DNA from: Gnetum montanum
Taxonomy: Eukaryota; Streptophyta; Gnetopsida; Gnetales; Gnetaceae
Direction of reading: 5' to 3'
Assembly: GCA_015680685.1 (NCBI GenBank)
Contig: MNCI01017497.1
Location: 296,664 to 360,663, forward strand
DNA length: 64,000 nucleotides
Numbering within the stretch: position 1 is the first letter of the stretch; each line of letters starts with the position of its first letter. Positions 48,230-59,999 of the stretch are shown piece by piece. The position numbers and the translations under genes were made by a program. The notes under the pieces are model-generated. The model saw only the letters and a program-made list of their open reading frames with translations. It was not told the DNA's origin and did no database searches.

Positions 48230-48270
48230 TAAGGAACTCGAGGACGAGTTTTCATTTAGTCATGGGGGTA
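48230..48270 (+). promoter_or_regulatory. polypurine tract and extended element of B
   Basis: AAGGAACTCGAGGACGAG, then TTTTCATTTAGTC, then ATGGGGGTA directly before the LTR. The G-run is the likely plus-strand primer. Confidence 0.8.
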
Positions 48271-49234
48271 TGATGAGACACGATATTGCATGCACCGCGA
48301 TATCGTGTATGCGATATCGCGTCGTCCCTTGCGATATCGCGTATGCGATATCACGGTCCGTCGTCAAATCTATAAATAAGAGGCGGCACACCCCTTATTT
48401 CCCATCCTAGGCTTAAAGTAGGAAAACTTTGGCAGTTTGATCACTCCAGAGATATAATATTTTTCATGTGCCCGCAATAGGAGTCCCCAAGTGAACGGAT
48501 CTTTATTCAAGCAGCTTTGTCCCTGAATGCAAGTTGTGTACGACAATAAAGACGAGCTTTGTGGATAAACCTTGCAGTGCATGGAATAGGTTTATTACAT
48601 GTTATTTCTTACATGTTATTTATTACCTGCATTAGCGGGGCATGAGTACGACTTGATTACGAGCATTGACGAATGTGTATGGCTAATCAAGGAATCGGCT
48701 GCTCATCGTGATTAGTCTCTCTCACCCTCAACTCCTAGTATGCAGGATGAGTACAACTTGATTACGAGCATCTATGGATGTGTACGGCTAGTCAAGGAAT
48801 TGGCTGCTCATTATGTTTAGGCTAGTTAAGTGCCTCAGTACGACCACTTCGAGCACGTGCGTTACATGTGGTGATTCCAGTAACGATTAGCATTTGGTAG
48901 CCATAGTTGCATAGTTCAGGGTGTGTACGGTAAGTGGGAACGGATGCTGATGCTAGTTAATTTAGACTTAGTCCTTAGTTAGAGTTAGTTAGTTTCTCAA
49001 CCCTTCACTCTTAGCATAGAAGACATAAAACCATAAAAAATCATAAAAATCATATACCTCAGACTTACTTAACCATACATCATGACAACAACAACTAAGT
49101 CTGGGAAGACAACGAATGATTAACCCCAAGTGTTCCATGGGGCGTTTAGGCATTTAGTCTGCGGAGTTTGACCAGATCGCACATGCTACGCTCATTTCGT
49201 ATGGTTGAGTGTAGGGATACCTCACCACTCATCA
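48271..49234 (+). repeat. 3' LTR of element B
   Basis: Pairs with 42180-43132. The palindrome array is at 48278-48355 and TATA at 48371-48378. Most differences from the 5' LTR are C/T or G/A. Confidence 0.93.
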
Positions 49235-49610
49235 ATATCTTTGGTGGTGCTATCTCTTTAAAAAGCCAATTGTAGCCTTGTGTAGCTTAGTGTACTACTA
49301 AAGTAGAGTATGTTTCTACAAACCTAGCTAGTTGGAAAGCAACATGGCTTTAAAGATTAGTGGCTAAACTCAAGATTCCTAAGAAGATTGTTAAAATTGG
49401 CCATGATAACCAAAGTGCAATTTATGCATCCAAGAATCCCACTTTCCATAATAGGACAAAGCATATAGAAATACGGTATCACTATATTTGAAAGCAAATA
49501 AATGAACAAAGGATTCTTCCTGAAAAAATTAAGATAGAAGAGATTCTTCCTAATAGGATGACAAAATCATTATCATATTAGTTGAACCATTTCTCAAGAG
49601 TAAGGAATTT
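49235..49610 (+). pseudogene. Copia 1: end of RNase H (continues from 42179)
   Basis: Resumes the Copia reading: FGGAISWKSQL, then TTKVEYVSTN-like, IVKIGHDNQSAIYASKNPTFH, HIEIRYHYI and ILPEKIKIEEILPNRMTKS. Stops are present. It joins in frame with 42179 once element B and one target copy are removed. Confidence 0.88.
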
Positions 49611-50525
49611 AATTTGACTTTGCTTCAATCAACACTTGCTCATCCACCCACACTATCAATATTATTGTTCTTATCTTAAGGATCTTTGGACTTAATAAAA
49701 AGCATTTTAGTTTTAATTTCATTATTCTCATTTTTTCCATGCACTGAGTTGCATACCTAATGGATTGGTTAATTGTAGTATTTTCTTTTACCTACTTTAT
49801 TTGATTATTTGTTCAAGTTTTTGTTGCTAGAAGGTGGCTATGCTTTTAATTTTTACTTTTTCGTTTAACAACTATTAATTTTGAATGTGTCTACCAACAC
49901 TAACATAGTTTCATCCTTGTTCAATAAGCTCTTAAGGTTTAAGGTTAGATCCACCAATAGCATTTAACCAAATCCAATGGTTAAGAGATTGTAGCAAGCA
50001 TCACCCTTTCCTCATCTACCTCTAAACCTATGAGCTTTGTATAAAGAAATCCTAAAATGAACTATATTTCTTGCTGTACATTACACCCACTTTTTATTAC
50101 CATTAGTGTATATCTCTTATGTAAGCTTTGTGAGGCACGTTTTTTATTTTAAGAAACCTACAAAACATTATGTAACAACTTTTGCAAGAGTAAATTATTA
50201 GCAACCACCTAAAATTATTTGTGTAATAAATAATATCTAATTTGACCATGCACCATATGGAATCCAAGTAAGACATTCTAGCCACTATATAAATAATTGC
50301 TTGAATGGTCATTGAATGTGAGTCATCAAATCATTGAGGCATTAAGCCATTGAATGTGTTTCTTGTCATGTAATACTTGGTTAGAGTTAAGGCTTAGTAA
50401 GAATCATAGCCATTGCTGAGATTTTTGTATGCTTTCCCCAAGATAATCTTACGTTCTTGATGCATCTATTCTAATTCATGATTAAATACCTATTTCTTTT
50501 GCTAGTTATTATTAAATTAACAAAT
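49611..50525 (+). repeat. Copia LTR region shared by Copia 1 and Copia 2
   Basis: Follows the end of Copia 1 and directly precedes the primer site of Copia 2. The LTR ends in ACA at about 50522 and has a TATA box (TATATAAATA) at 50286-50295. The left edge is not certain (about 49830?). There is no second Copia LTR between the two elements. Confidence 0.55.
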
Positions 50526-50537
50526 TGGTATTAGAGG
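50526..50537 (+). promoter_or_regulatory. primer-binding site of Copia 2 (tRNA-Met type)
   Basis: TGGTATTAGAGG differs by two bases from the TGGTATCAGAGC complement of initiator tRNA-Met, the usual Copia primer. Confidence 0.75.
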
Positions 50538-50559
50538 TTGAGTTTACTATTAGGATCCT

Positions 50560-52175
50560 TACCATGTTAACTAAAAGTATTTCTTGAAATGGTAAGTGTT
50601 TCAAGATACATTAAGGAAGTGGAAAATTTTGATGATAACAATTATAATCTTTGAAAGGTTCAAATTAAAGGTCTCTTGGTTTAAAAGAAATAAGAAGTCT
50701 CTATCACTAGAACTAAGCCTTCTTAGATGACAACAAATGGATTATGGGATGTTGTCGGTTTATCAATCCAAATTCTATTCCAATAAATTTCTTCTTAGAA
50801 TATAATTATTTTTGTTAAGGATGTTTGATAATGCAACTATTACCTCTAATCTTCCTACTATTAATACCAAAGTAAATTAGCTATAATTAATAGGCAGTAA
50901 TATAGAAGAAGAGGATTAATGCATTACATTATTGCAATCTATTATTGAATCATGGGATATTATTGCTCAAAATATTACTAATACAAGGGCATCCTTAAAA
51001 TGTAATGATGATTGATAACAAAAAATTTTTAAAGAAACAGCTTTAAGCCTACACAAACTAAAGTATTAGTTATTAAAAAACTATATAAATAACACTTTGG
51101 TAAATCCTTTAGTAAGAATAATATTAAATTCAAGAAAGTTTCATATGAGGCTCCTAGAAAGTACTAAAATGCTGGAACTATAGGAAGTGTGATCATTTGA
51201 AAAAGAATTGCAAATATCTTTTAAAATAAGTACAAAGAGAATGGATCTAGCTCTTCTAAGAAAGTTGCTAATGAAGAACTCCCAGACTTGTGTATAGTCA
51301 CTATTAGAAATAATTTCAACTATGATTGATGGTATGTTAATTTAGGTGCATCATATAAATTTACACCTTGAATAGAATCATTTATGAATACCATGAAGCT
51401 ACATCCACTTCATTTTTCTTTGGGAATGATGAAACCTATGCAATAAAGAGCTATGGTAAAGTCAAGTTGTTTTACAATGGGGGAATAATAATAATTTCTA
51501 AAATATATCATATTCATAAATTCACCAAAAATTTGCTAATTGTGGCTAATTTTGATGATTTTCATTTTTTGTGTTAATTAGAAATAAGTAATGTAAAATT
51601 TTTTAAAGAAAAGTCATCATAGCCATAGGATTCAAATAAGGAAATAAACAGTTATACAAGTCAAATTTTGTTATAGTGGCTAATAAAGGTGAAACCCTTT
51701 ATACAAGGAAAGGGAATTTTACCATGAATTTATGGCATAGGAGAATTTGACATGTAGGAGAAAAGACCATTTTAATTCTCTAAAAAAAGTATAATTAAAG
51801 CTAATGTCAAAGATCATTTATCTTACTATGAACATTCCCTGAAGGGAAAACAACATTTAAGCTTTCCTACAAGTACCCAAAGAGTTAAAAACACATTGGA
51901 TTTAATTCATTGTGATATTTTTAGTCCTATTCTAGTGGCTTCAATCATTGGCTCTGAATATTATGTATCATTCATATATGATTATTCTAAGTATGGATTT
52001 GTTTATTAATATTTAAATATGAAGTTTTTGAAAAATTCAAGAAATATATAATGCTTGTTGAAATTCAAATTGACAAAAGAATTGATAATGCTAGGGAATA
52101 TTGTTGAAATTAATTTGAAATTTTTTAAAGATTCATGGTATGGCTAGGCAAAAATATATTCCAAGTTATAACATC
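50560..52175 (+). pseudogene. Copia 2: gag, protease and integrase start (interrupted)
   Basis: Gag start VSRYIKEVENFDDNNYN (50590-50645), a zinc knuckle C-x2-Y-x4-H-x4-C with the second Cys mutated (51165-51215), the protease active site changed to NLGAS (51345), integrase zinc region LWHRRI-HVGEKT (51735), and core TLDLIHCDIFSPILV and EYYVSFIYDYSKYGFVY (51895-52010). Coding similarity ends at about 52175 after IHGMARQKYIPSY. It resumes at 59839 beyond element C. Many stops. Confidence 0.85.
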
Positions 52176-53563
52176 CCACTAACTAGGCTTAGGCTAGAAA
52201 GGTATTATTAAAATAATTAATAAAATATACCAAAAAATTAGAAATTACTACTTAATAAAAACATTGGACAATAATAAAATTGACTAGGCAAAGCAATAGG
52301 CATCTATAAAACAAGTGCATAGGGGTAAGAAAATATTGAGCACAAAGATAAAACATTATAAAAACTGTAACAATAGCCCCATGCATACAAAACCTAACAT
52401 GTTCATTAAGAAAAGCATGATGAAGCTCTATTGCTAAAGCCAAAAATAACATTGATAAATACCAAAAAATTACAACAAAATAAATACATAAATTATCTTG
52501 AGTATTACATAATATAGAAATGTATCAAAAGGAATTAGGCTCTAATGTTAGCCAAGTTGCAAAAAATTTAAAATTTAAAATAAACTATGTTGAATAAATA
52601 AAGTTCAAAAGTAAGTTAGGCCTACTCTAAAGATAGGAAAATACAAATATAAATCCTCATAGAAGTTACATAGTACAAACATCCCAGTTGAACATTATAG
52701 CTTACAAACAAACAAACAAAAAATTAGGAACATAATGACTAAACTAAAAAAGATCTAAAATTTGGTATCTAATCATTAACTGCTCCTTCTAATTCCTCCT
52801 TGTATCAACTAAATAAATCACTTAAAAGGAAAAAAAATACAAAGGAAATCAATCCTAAGATTGACAAAATACTCCCTTATGGGCTTGCTTGGAGGCATTA
52901 GGTAGTGGGAAAATCATTGAAAAGGGGTAGTTACACACAAAGAGTTAGCATGCAAATAAAAATATGCAAAAATGATACTAAATAACCAAATTATATAACA
53001 AAATCAAAATAACTGAAAGGAGACTTCGCCACCACTCGCTAAACCTAAATAAAGCCAAAATGGAAGAAATAATACTAACTAATGTGGGGGGTGTCGGACC
53101 CCGAAAAGAAGTTCTATTGATATTAAAAGTGTATTGATTACAGTAACCTGAATAAGTCATAGGTTTGAGGGGAAGGAAAAGCTGGGAGTACTGTGAATGA
53201 GACTCAAGAACAACCTTATAAATAAGCGAGTATTAAAGGAGGAAACTCGAATTGGGGCACTATCAAATGTCCACACATATAGACTCATTACTAGATAGAA
53301 TGAAATAGAATTAGATGAGGGAAAAAACTCTCAATTAATGATAGAGAGAGTTCCAATGATGACTCCACTCAACAAAGAGGGGAAGCTTCCTTGTAGAGAT
53401 TACTGATGATGAGTGTTACTGGAATGCACAAGTCTTTCCCACGGTTCTTTGACAAAAGACATGGAAAGCATCCTTGCAGAGATTATTGATGATGAGTATT
53501 ACTGGAATGCACAAGTCGTTCCCACAACTGCATGAGATGAACCAATTGATGTCTATCCAGATT
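52176..53563. other. unidentified AT-rich insert between Copia 2 and element C
   Basis: Not Copia and not the missing part of LTR C. No protein recognised; the minus frames at 52252 and 52978 have no known content. It contains GTGTCGGACCCCGAAAAG at about 53096 and a tandem duplication at 53381. It replaces both the first 290 bases of LTR C and the Copia sequence that should abut it. Confidence 0.5.
53381..53530. repeat. 82-bp tandem duplication
   Basis: Units start at 53381 and 53463. Both contain GAGATTA-TGATGATGAGT-TTACTGGAATGCACAAGTC with a few differences; the second is incomplete. Confidence 0.8.
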
Positions 53564-54078
53564 GAACTAAGATAAATAAGATTTAATTATTGTTAAATGT
53601 TTAAATGCTTTCCTAGATAATTAATCTCTCTCAACCCTTGAATCTCCTAGTTAAGTGCATTCAGTACGACTGCTTCGAGCACGTGTGTAATGCTTGGTAA
53701 CCCAGTAACGAGTAGCATTTGGTAATCCCAGTAGTGTTGCATTAGTTCAAGGTGTGTGCGGCAAGTGGGAACAGATATTGGTGCTAGGACAATTAGAACT
53801 TAGTTAGTGAATAGTTAATGAAAGTTAGTCATTTAGTTCTCTTCACCTTTCCCTCCTAGCATAGGCATTAAAAAGATAAAAGATATAAAAATCTCATACC
53901 TCAAGCTTACTTAACCATACAACCGTGACAATACAAGTAAGTTTGGGAAGACAGTGATTGATTAACCTTAAGTGTTCCATTAAGGTGGGTAAACACTTAG
54001 TCCTTGGAGTTCGACTGGATCGTGTGTGAGACGCTCATATTCGTATGGTTGAGTGTAGGGGTACCTCGCCACTCATCA
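53564..54078 (+). repeat. 5' LTR of element C (U3 and R missing)
   Basis: Matches 59334-59838 of the 3' LTR and ends in CTCATCA. The first about 292 bases, with palindromes, TATA box and polyadenylation motif, are absent, so it has no promoter. Confidence 0.88.
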
Positions 54079-54079
54079 T

Positions 54080-54097
54080 TGGCGCTGTTGCCGGGGA
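54080..54097 (+). promoter_or_regulatory. primer-binding site of element C (tRNA-Asp)
   Basis: TGGCGCTGTTGCCGGGGA matches 17 of 18 bases of the tRNA-Asp(GTC) complement; the one mismatch is a C to T change. Confidence 0.9.
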
Positions 54098-54226
54098 CTT
54101 AGTTGTTTGTGCGCTACGTAGAACATAGGAAATCATTCATATCGTTGGGAAGCTAGAATGAACCCTTAGGGTTGATCAAAAGAAAAAAATAAGATAACTG
54201 TAAATAGCACACCGAACAAGACTAAA

Positions 54227-56640
54227 ATGTCTTCTTCTTCACACAAAAGCACTTCACCGCCTAGGAACAACACTAGAGACAGTCGGCGGCACAACACAAG
54301 TAATCTAGATCCACCAGTTCCTCAACAATTTTGTGTGGTATATGTTCATCACGACGAGTATGTACTTGAATTTACCTTTATTCTCCATCAAGATGAACAA
54401 CTGCATTGGAGAGACTTGGAGGGTAACATAGTGTTGCCTCTAGATCGAGTAGTCCCCAACATGCTCCTTCGTGCTCTTGCACAATAGAAATGTCACAATT
54501 ATACGTGAAATACATTGCATGTAGTTTTGACACAAGGGATTACCATCCGACAGAAGTGCAATGTCAATGGGACTTGCAACAGGAGAGATACTATACATCG
54601 TTGAAGGGTAAAGACCCCATAACGCTCCACCCGTTTTAAGCAAAATTGATGGTGGTGAACCTATTTCAATAGGTTCTCCACAAAATGATGTTCTCCCTCC
54701 TAACGATGGTGAGGAGGTGGTGTATCAGAACCTTCACTCCATGATTCAAAACCCTGGTTCTGACCCCCATGAACACCAAGTGTTCAATGAGGGAACACAA
54801 ACACATGATAAGGGTAGGCATTCTGATCATCATCAAGATTGGGGCCAGGACCATTGAAGAGAAGGTAGGAAACATCATCATGGTGATGCTTCTCCTTCTT
54901 CTTCACCTTCATCATCACATTCATCCTCTCCTTTAGTATCAAGACGTAGTCATAAGGAGCCTAACCGTGAGGACAAAGGTAAATAGAGTGAGAAACCTCG
55001 ACGAGAAAGTTGAGAGCAAGGATGAGGGCATTCTAGAGAGTCACGACATGGAAGAAGGGAGAGTAGGGAACCACGTAGACATCACAGACACTATGAAAGA
55101 AATGACCACGAAGAACCCCTACTTGCAACCTGAAGCATGTTAGACATCATGGAGGTTGTAAGAATTCTTGCAAGGCACCAGAAAGATAGCAGGATCAGGA
55201 GATTAGACATGAATAACATCCCACGATTTGAGCGGGGATACAACACTGATCCTCAGAACCACTAACAAGCATTTCACGATGCATGTGCCTTACAGAACAT
55301 TGAGAATGAATGAAAAAAGCTAAAGTTATTCCCAAGGACACTAGTAAAAGAAGAAAAAAGTTGGTACCAATCCTTAGAACCGGAATCCATTCGAAGGTGG
55401 AGTACGATGCTAGAGCTGTTTAACAATAAGTATCCAATGCACTCCTGGGTGTCCAACCTAAGAAATTAAATCCAAGGATGGAAGTAGGGAACTCATGAAC
55501 CCTTGGATGCTGCCATGGGCCGATACTATTCACTATTACATCGTTGCCCAAGCCATGGTTACTCGCAGCAGGATCAACTACGCCATCTCGTAGATGGACT
55601 TAGACATGAAACCAGGAGAACCCTTGGAACATATGCCCAAGGGAGATTATCAGAGCTTAGGTACCATCAGTTTCATAGATTTCTAGTGTAAGCAGCTAAG
55701 AAAGAAGGGGAGCTACGTAAGAGAGAAAGTGCAGAAGAGTACAACTACAATCCTTCCCTCCAAAAAAGGGGAGTGAGATTCTATGAGGAGGAGGAAGAGT
55801 CACCACTCGAAGAGATGGTGCATAGGAAAACCTTGTCACTCCAAAAATTAACAACAAAAGTATTAAAAAAGATAGACTAGATATGGGACTCCTTAGATAG
55901 TAGATTTGAAACTGTTCTCAAAATNATGGGACTCCTTAGATAGTAGATTTGAAACTGTTCTCAAAATCATAGAGGAGTCTAAGAAGCGAGGTAGTGACTA
56001 TGACAAAAAAAAAAAGAGGGATTTGGACCATGCACGTAACAAAGGTAAGGGTAAAATGGCCATCACCAAAGAGGTTATGGATTTTGATATAGACAATGAT
56101 GGTGGATGTGAGATATGCTAGTATGACCATCCTAAGGGATGTTGCCCAGTAATCTCACATCTGCAAGAGTTTGGGGTGTATGCACTTAACCCACGACTTA
56201 ACAAGCGGCAAACACCCCAACGGTTACCTTATCCCTAAGGTAACCCGAGGTAGTTCCACCAACCTTTAATGTATTATCCAAGTGGAGCTCCGCCACAACC
56301 TATTGAGTAACACCAACAGTGGCAATACCCATAGTCATGGGGAATGCCACCACCAAGGTAACAATACCCTTACCGGCAACTGGATCCATATGGCTACTAC
56401 ATGTAGTAGCCAATCTCTTCACGTAACTCTGTTGGTCACGTGACACCACAATGTCACTACCAAGCTCGGGAGTATTACAGGATTCCTTCTCCTGGGAGAG
56501 ACACATCACATACATACCATCCTCTAAATCCATTCACCACTCTCACACTGATAGCTCCATTACCATCTGCTCCAGCGATGCAAGGGGAACTTCCCACTCA
56601 ACCGTAGCAACACAATGCTACGAGAGCTGTAAACCTTCAA
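54227..56640 (+). pseudogene. element C gag (broken)
   Basis: The ATG at 54227 opens an 86-codon frame (MSSSSHKSTSPPRNNTRDSR, LPLDRVVPNMLLRALAQ). It then continues through frame breaks: an Arg/His/Ser-rich segment (54840-55110), capsid RLDMNNIPRFERGYNTDPQN (55205-55260), AAMGRYYSLLHRCPSHGYSQ (55510-55570), a Lys-rich segment, zinc-knuckle CEIC-stop-YDHPKGCCP (56105-56145) and a Pro/Gln/Tyr-rich linker to 56640. A 42-base segment is duplicated around an N at 55925. The capsid part shows what the gap hides in element B. Confidence 0.85.
55883..55967 (+). repeat. 42-base direct duplication flanking a single N
   Basis: 55883-55924 and 55926-55967 are identical, with one N (55925) between them. 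Other gag copies have this segment once. Most likely two contig ends that overlap were joined without merging. Confidence 0.9.
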
Positions 56641-56799
56641 CCTGCTGCTAGTTCTGACAATTGTACAAAGAGAAGACCTTTTTTCAAAACCAATAGTCCA
56701 ACAAAGCTCTCACAACCCCACGAGGTTGAGCCTCTAAACACTCCTCCATCAAATAAGTCTTCAAAGCTCCCTTCAAACCAAAAATAGAGCTCAACGCAC

Positions 56800-57602
56800 A
56801 TGGTTATGTTGCCATGACTGACTGGATTAAGGAGGGCCACCTTCCCAGGAAATTCTCTGATCCTAGAAGTCCTTTAATCTATCTTTAAGTCACTGGGAAT
56901 GAACCATGTAAAGCTCTTCTGGACTCAGGTTCCGAAGTCAACTTAATATCACAAGAGATGTATAAAGCTTTGAACCTACCTTCACTCAAGAAAAGCAATA
57001 TTCGCCTAGAGCTGGTTGACCAGTCCATCACTGTTCCTTTGGGAATGGTGGAGGACATCATTACCACTGTGTGTGTTTGGTCATACCCAGCCAATTTCCT
57101 AGTGATATGAGTAAACAATGACAAAGGGGACTTTCCAATAATAATGGGAAGGTCATGGCTAAGTACCATAGACACACGCCTAGGAATCTGTGATCTTTCC
57201 CTGGAAATATCTAAGGAAAAAACTTTTGGGAAGATCGAGAATAAGAAAGTTCCACGCATCACATACAGTGATACAAGGTGTGATGATGTACAGGAATGTT
57301 CAACATTGCCTGCGTGCAATCGGTGTGCCCAAGAAACTAACATACAAAAATGCCTGTATGTAGCAACCACACAACAAAAAGACACCCAGTGGTTGACAGC
57401 TGATCAAGAGGGTAGCTCACCAACGTGCATGGAACTAATTGGGGGAACATCCTGCACCCACATCGAAAGCATAGATACACTGGAGCAAGAGTGTCGCCAA
57501 CTTCCGACCCTTAACCTGAAAACATCAATAGGTGGAAGTTGGAAATTCCTAAAAAATTCAAACAAACGCTCTGATAAAAGATTACTAGTTAATGTGCAAT
57601 AG
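56800..57602 (+). pseudogene. element C aspartic protease with remnant pol junction
   Basis: Protease motifs LLDSGSEVNLIS (56917-56950) and GDFPIIMGRSWL (57130-57165), then the open frame 57144-57602 with a Cys-containing linker (LPACNRCAQET) and the first RT-side residues. In the alternate frame the junction reads LEIPKKFKQTL and stops; the next bases match the last codons of integrase in E (KRLLVNV). One stop lies inside the protease (LVI-stop-VNND). Confidence 0.87.
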
Positions 57603-58990
57603 ACCAAACCTTACCATGAATCTAGAATGGTCAGTGCACATTACACATCAGAGAGAGGATGACCTCACTCATTATTTTGGATCTGCCCCTTCCAACTTAG
57701 TCATGGGGGAGATGGCCACCTATGCTGATCAATCAAGGCCCTCCGTTCCTTTTTAATTTTTTGTTTTACAAATTTCTTTAACTTTTCCTGTTTTTTTACA
57801 ACATCGTTCATACTTTTTCGTTTATTCATGTGTTTATTTATTTTGGTTTGTTAAGGTTTCTCACCTAATAAGTGCTCCTGATGGTGGTATGAACTGTATT
57901 CTATTGATTGCTAATGTTTGGTTTTTACCTTTGAGTTATGATGTTGATACTAAGGTATGGTTCTTTTCATATAACAGGTAATGAGTCCACGTCATCCATG
58001 CATCTATGAATTTCTATGGTCTATCTTGGCTTGGAATTGTATGGTCCCCTTTACTTAAAGAATAAGAACTATCAACGAATCGGTGACTGGGCATTTCCCA
58101 AACTAAGGAAGGACTCAAGGACTGAAAAGTGTGTGACTTCAAGGCAACTTGATGCATTTGTGCTGGCCATTCTCTTGGGTGCTTGGATGTTTCCTTCTTG
58201 GGTTTTCCTTACCATTCAAATGTTTCTCCATTATTGGAAAGCTGAGCTAATAAAAAGAATAAGTCTTTGCATGGTGTGGTTCTCATGCAAAACACAAAAA
58301 AAAAAAGGAAAACAGTGAGAATTTAAAGCACACCCGTTAGATGAAATAATCATTTGGGCTACAAGCACTGGTTATAGAACTAAATAAACATGTTACCGTT
58401 GTTTCTTTTTCTCCATCTTTCTTATTCCTTATCTTTTTCCATTCTCTCGCTACCGAAGGTTCGCTCTCAATCATGGGGGTCCTGGTCCAATTTTTTTGAT
58501 TTTCTCTTAACCCCTACACCTTGGGTAGTCACCAGTATTATATCTCTAGATCTGCATTAGCCATATCACAACTTAGCCAATGGACCTTACACTAAGGTAA
58601 GGTATCAATTGCATTGTGATTCATTTACCCTTGCTAATATAAGATTGTGTTGTGTGTGCAGATGTCAATCATACACCAATGGATTGGATCTGGAGGGGAC
58701 ACTTGGAATGGACTGGTGTTGGAGCAATTATGCAAGGAACAACATTGATGACATGCTTACGAATGAACAACGAAAGGCGCAATCTTGGCGTTGGTAGCAA
58801 CAGACTTCTTATTTTCTCTCTCTCTTCTCTCTTCTCTCTTAGCTATCAAATAAGGCTGGATGTCAAATTTGTATAGTGTTCACCCTTATTGTCATGAACA
58901 CTAATTTTGTCATGTATTATAATGATGATCCGTTCACATGTCACCCCGTTCATCATTAGTATCATTCAAGTCAATAATCCCATACCTTCC
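57603..58990 (+). other. post-pol and non-coding 3' region of element C
   Basis: Begins with the end of the integrase reading (about 57580-57620) and AGTCATGGGGGAG (57699-57711), which is followed, as in A and B, by the MATYA-type codons. A second ATCATGGGGGT lies at 58469-58480, and a pyrimidine tract ending in TAG at 58809-58842. No further protein. Confidence 0.7.
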
Positions 58991-58997
58991 CAATATT

Positions 58998-59041
58998 TTG
59001 TAAGGAACTCGAGGATGAGTTTTCATTCAGTCATGGAAGCA
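58998..59041 (+). promoter_or_regulatory. polypurine site of element C (decayed)
   Basis: AAGGAACTCGAGGATGAG and TTTTCATTCAGTC are conserved, but the G-run reads GGAAGC in place of GGGGGT. Confidence 0.7.
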
Positions 59042-59838
59042 TGATGAGCCGCAATATCGCGTCTGCCCCTGCGATATCAGGTACGCGATATCGTAGCCTG
59101 CTACAATGGCTATAAATAAGAGGCGGCTTTCCATGCTTTAGGCATCTAGAGGTAGTCCCTTAGCCAAACTATAGCAGTTTTACCATTCCAGAGTTAGAAT
59201 AATTTCCATGTGCCCACAGTAGGAGTCTTAAAGTGAACGGATCTTTATTCGAGCAAATTGTACCTGAGCACACATTTGTGTACAACAATAAAGATGAAAT
59301 TTTTGATAAACCTTGCAGCATGTGGACTAAGCTAAATAGGATTTAATTATTGTTAAATGTTTAAATACTTTTCTAGATAATTAATCTCCCTCAACCCTTG
59401 ACTCTCCTAGTTAAGTGCATTCAGTATGACTGCTTCGAGCACGTGTGTAACGCTTGGTAACCCAGTAATGAGTAGCGTTTGGTAATCCCAGTAGCGTTGC
59501 ATTGGTTCAAGGTGTGTGCGGTGAGTGGGAATGGATACTAGTGCTAGGACAATTAGAACTTAGTTAGTGAATAGTTAATGAAAGTTAGTCATTTAGTTCT
59601 CTTCACCTTTCCCTCCTAGCATAGGCGTTAAAAGGATAAAAGATATAAAAATCTCATACCTCAAGCTTACTTAACCATACAACCGTGACAATACAAGTAA
59701 GTTTGGGAAGACAGTGATTGATTAACCTTAAGTGTTCCATTAAGGCGCGTAAGCACTTAGTCCTTGGAGTTCGACTGAATCGTATGTGAGATGCTCGTAT
59801 TCATATGGTTGAGTGTAGGGGTACCTCACCACTCATCA
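59042..59838 (+). repeat. 3' LTR of element C
   Basis: TGATGAG...CTCATCA, 797 bases. Three GCGATATC-type palindromes at 59049-59095, TATA at 59111-59118, AATAAA near 59287. Lacks the 105-bp duplication of LTR B. Confidence 0.92.
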
Positions 59839-59999
59839 ATAGTATTGAGCAAACGTGTAATTATGAATCTTGGATTTTCTAGGGAATCCATTGAAAACAT
59901 CTACTTTTCTTAACATAGTAAGTTGCTAGGGAGTCTCTATGAGATAATCAAAGTTATTCTAAATTTGTGGCTATTAAGGTGTTCTATGGCATGGGCTTA
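59839..59999 (+). pseudogene. Copia 2: integrase fragment between elements C and D
   Basis: Reads in diverged form SIEQTCNYES and later KVFYGMGL, matching the Copia integrase part that normally follows the TPQQNG motif. It continues from 52175. It stops at 59999 where the LTR of D begins; the remainder should lie right of D, outside the window. Confidence 0.6.

Larger units (their letters stand above)
42180..49234 (+). mobile_element. element B: non-autonomous Ty3/gypsy retrotransposon (gag-protease only)
   Basis: Complete LTR pair (42180-43132, 48271-49234), primer site, gag, protease, then a direct jump from the start of RT into the post-pol region: RT, RNase H and integrase are absent. 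Inserted in RNase H of Copia 1; the target copies are ATATT (42175-42179) and ATATC (49235-49239). The Copia reading frame shows that ATATC is original and the left copy has a C to T change. LTRs are very similar but not identical. Length 7055 bases including 699 Ns. Confidence 0.92.
53564..59838 (+). mobile_element. element C: non-autonomous Ty3/gypsy retrotransposon (gag-protease only)
   Basis: Same structure as element B: primer site, gag, protease, pol deletion, post-pol region and 3' LTR. The 5' LTR is truncated (53564-54078). Inserted in the integrase region of Copia 2, which resumes at 59839. It retains about 110 bases at the pol junction that B has lost, including the last codons of integrase. 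Confidence 0.9.
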
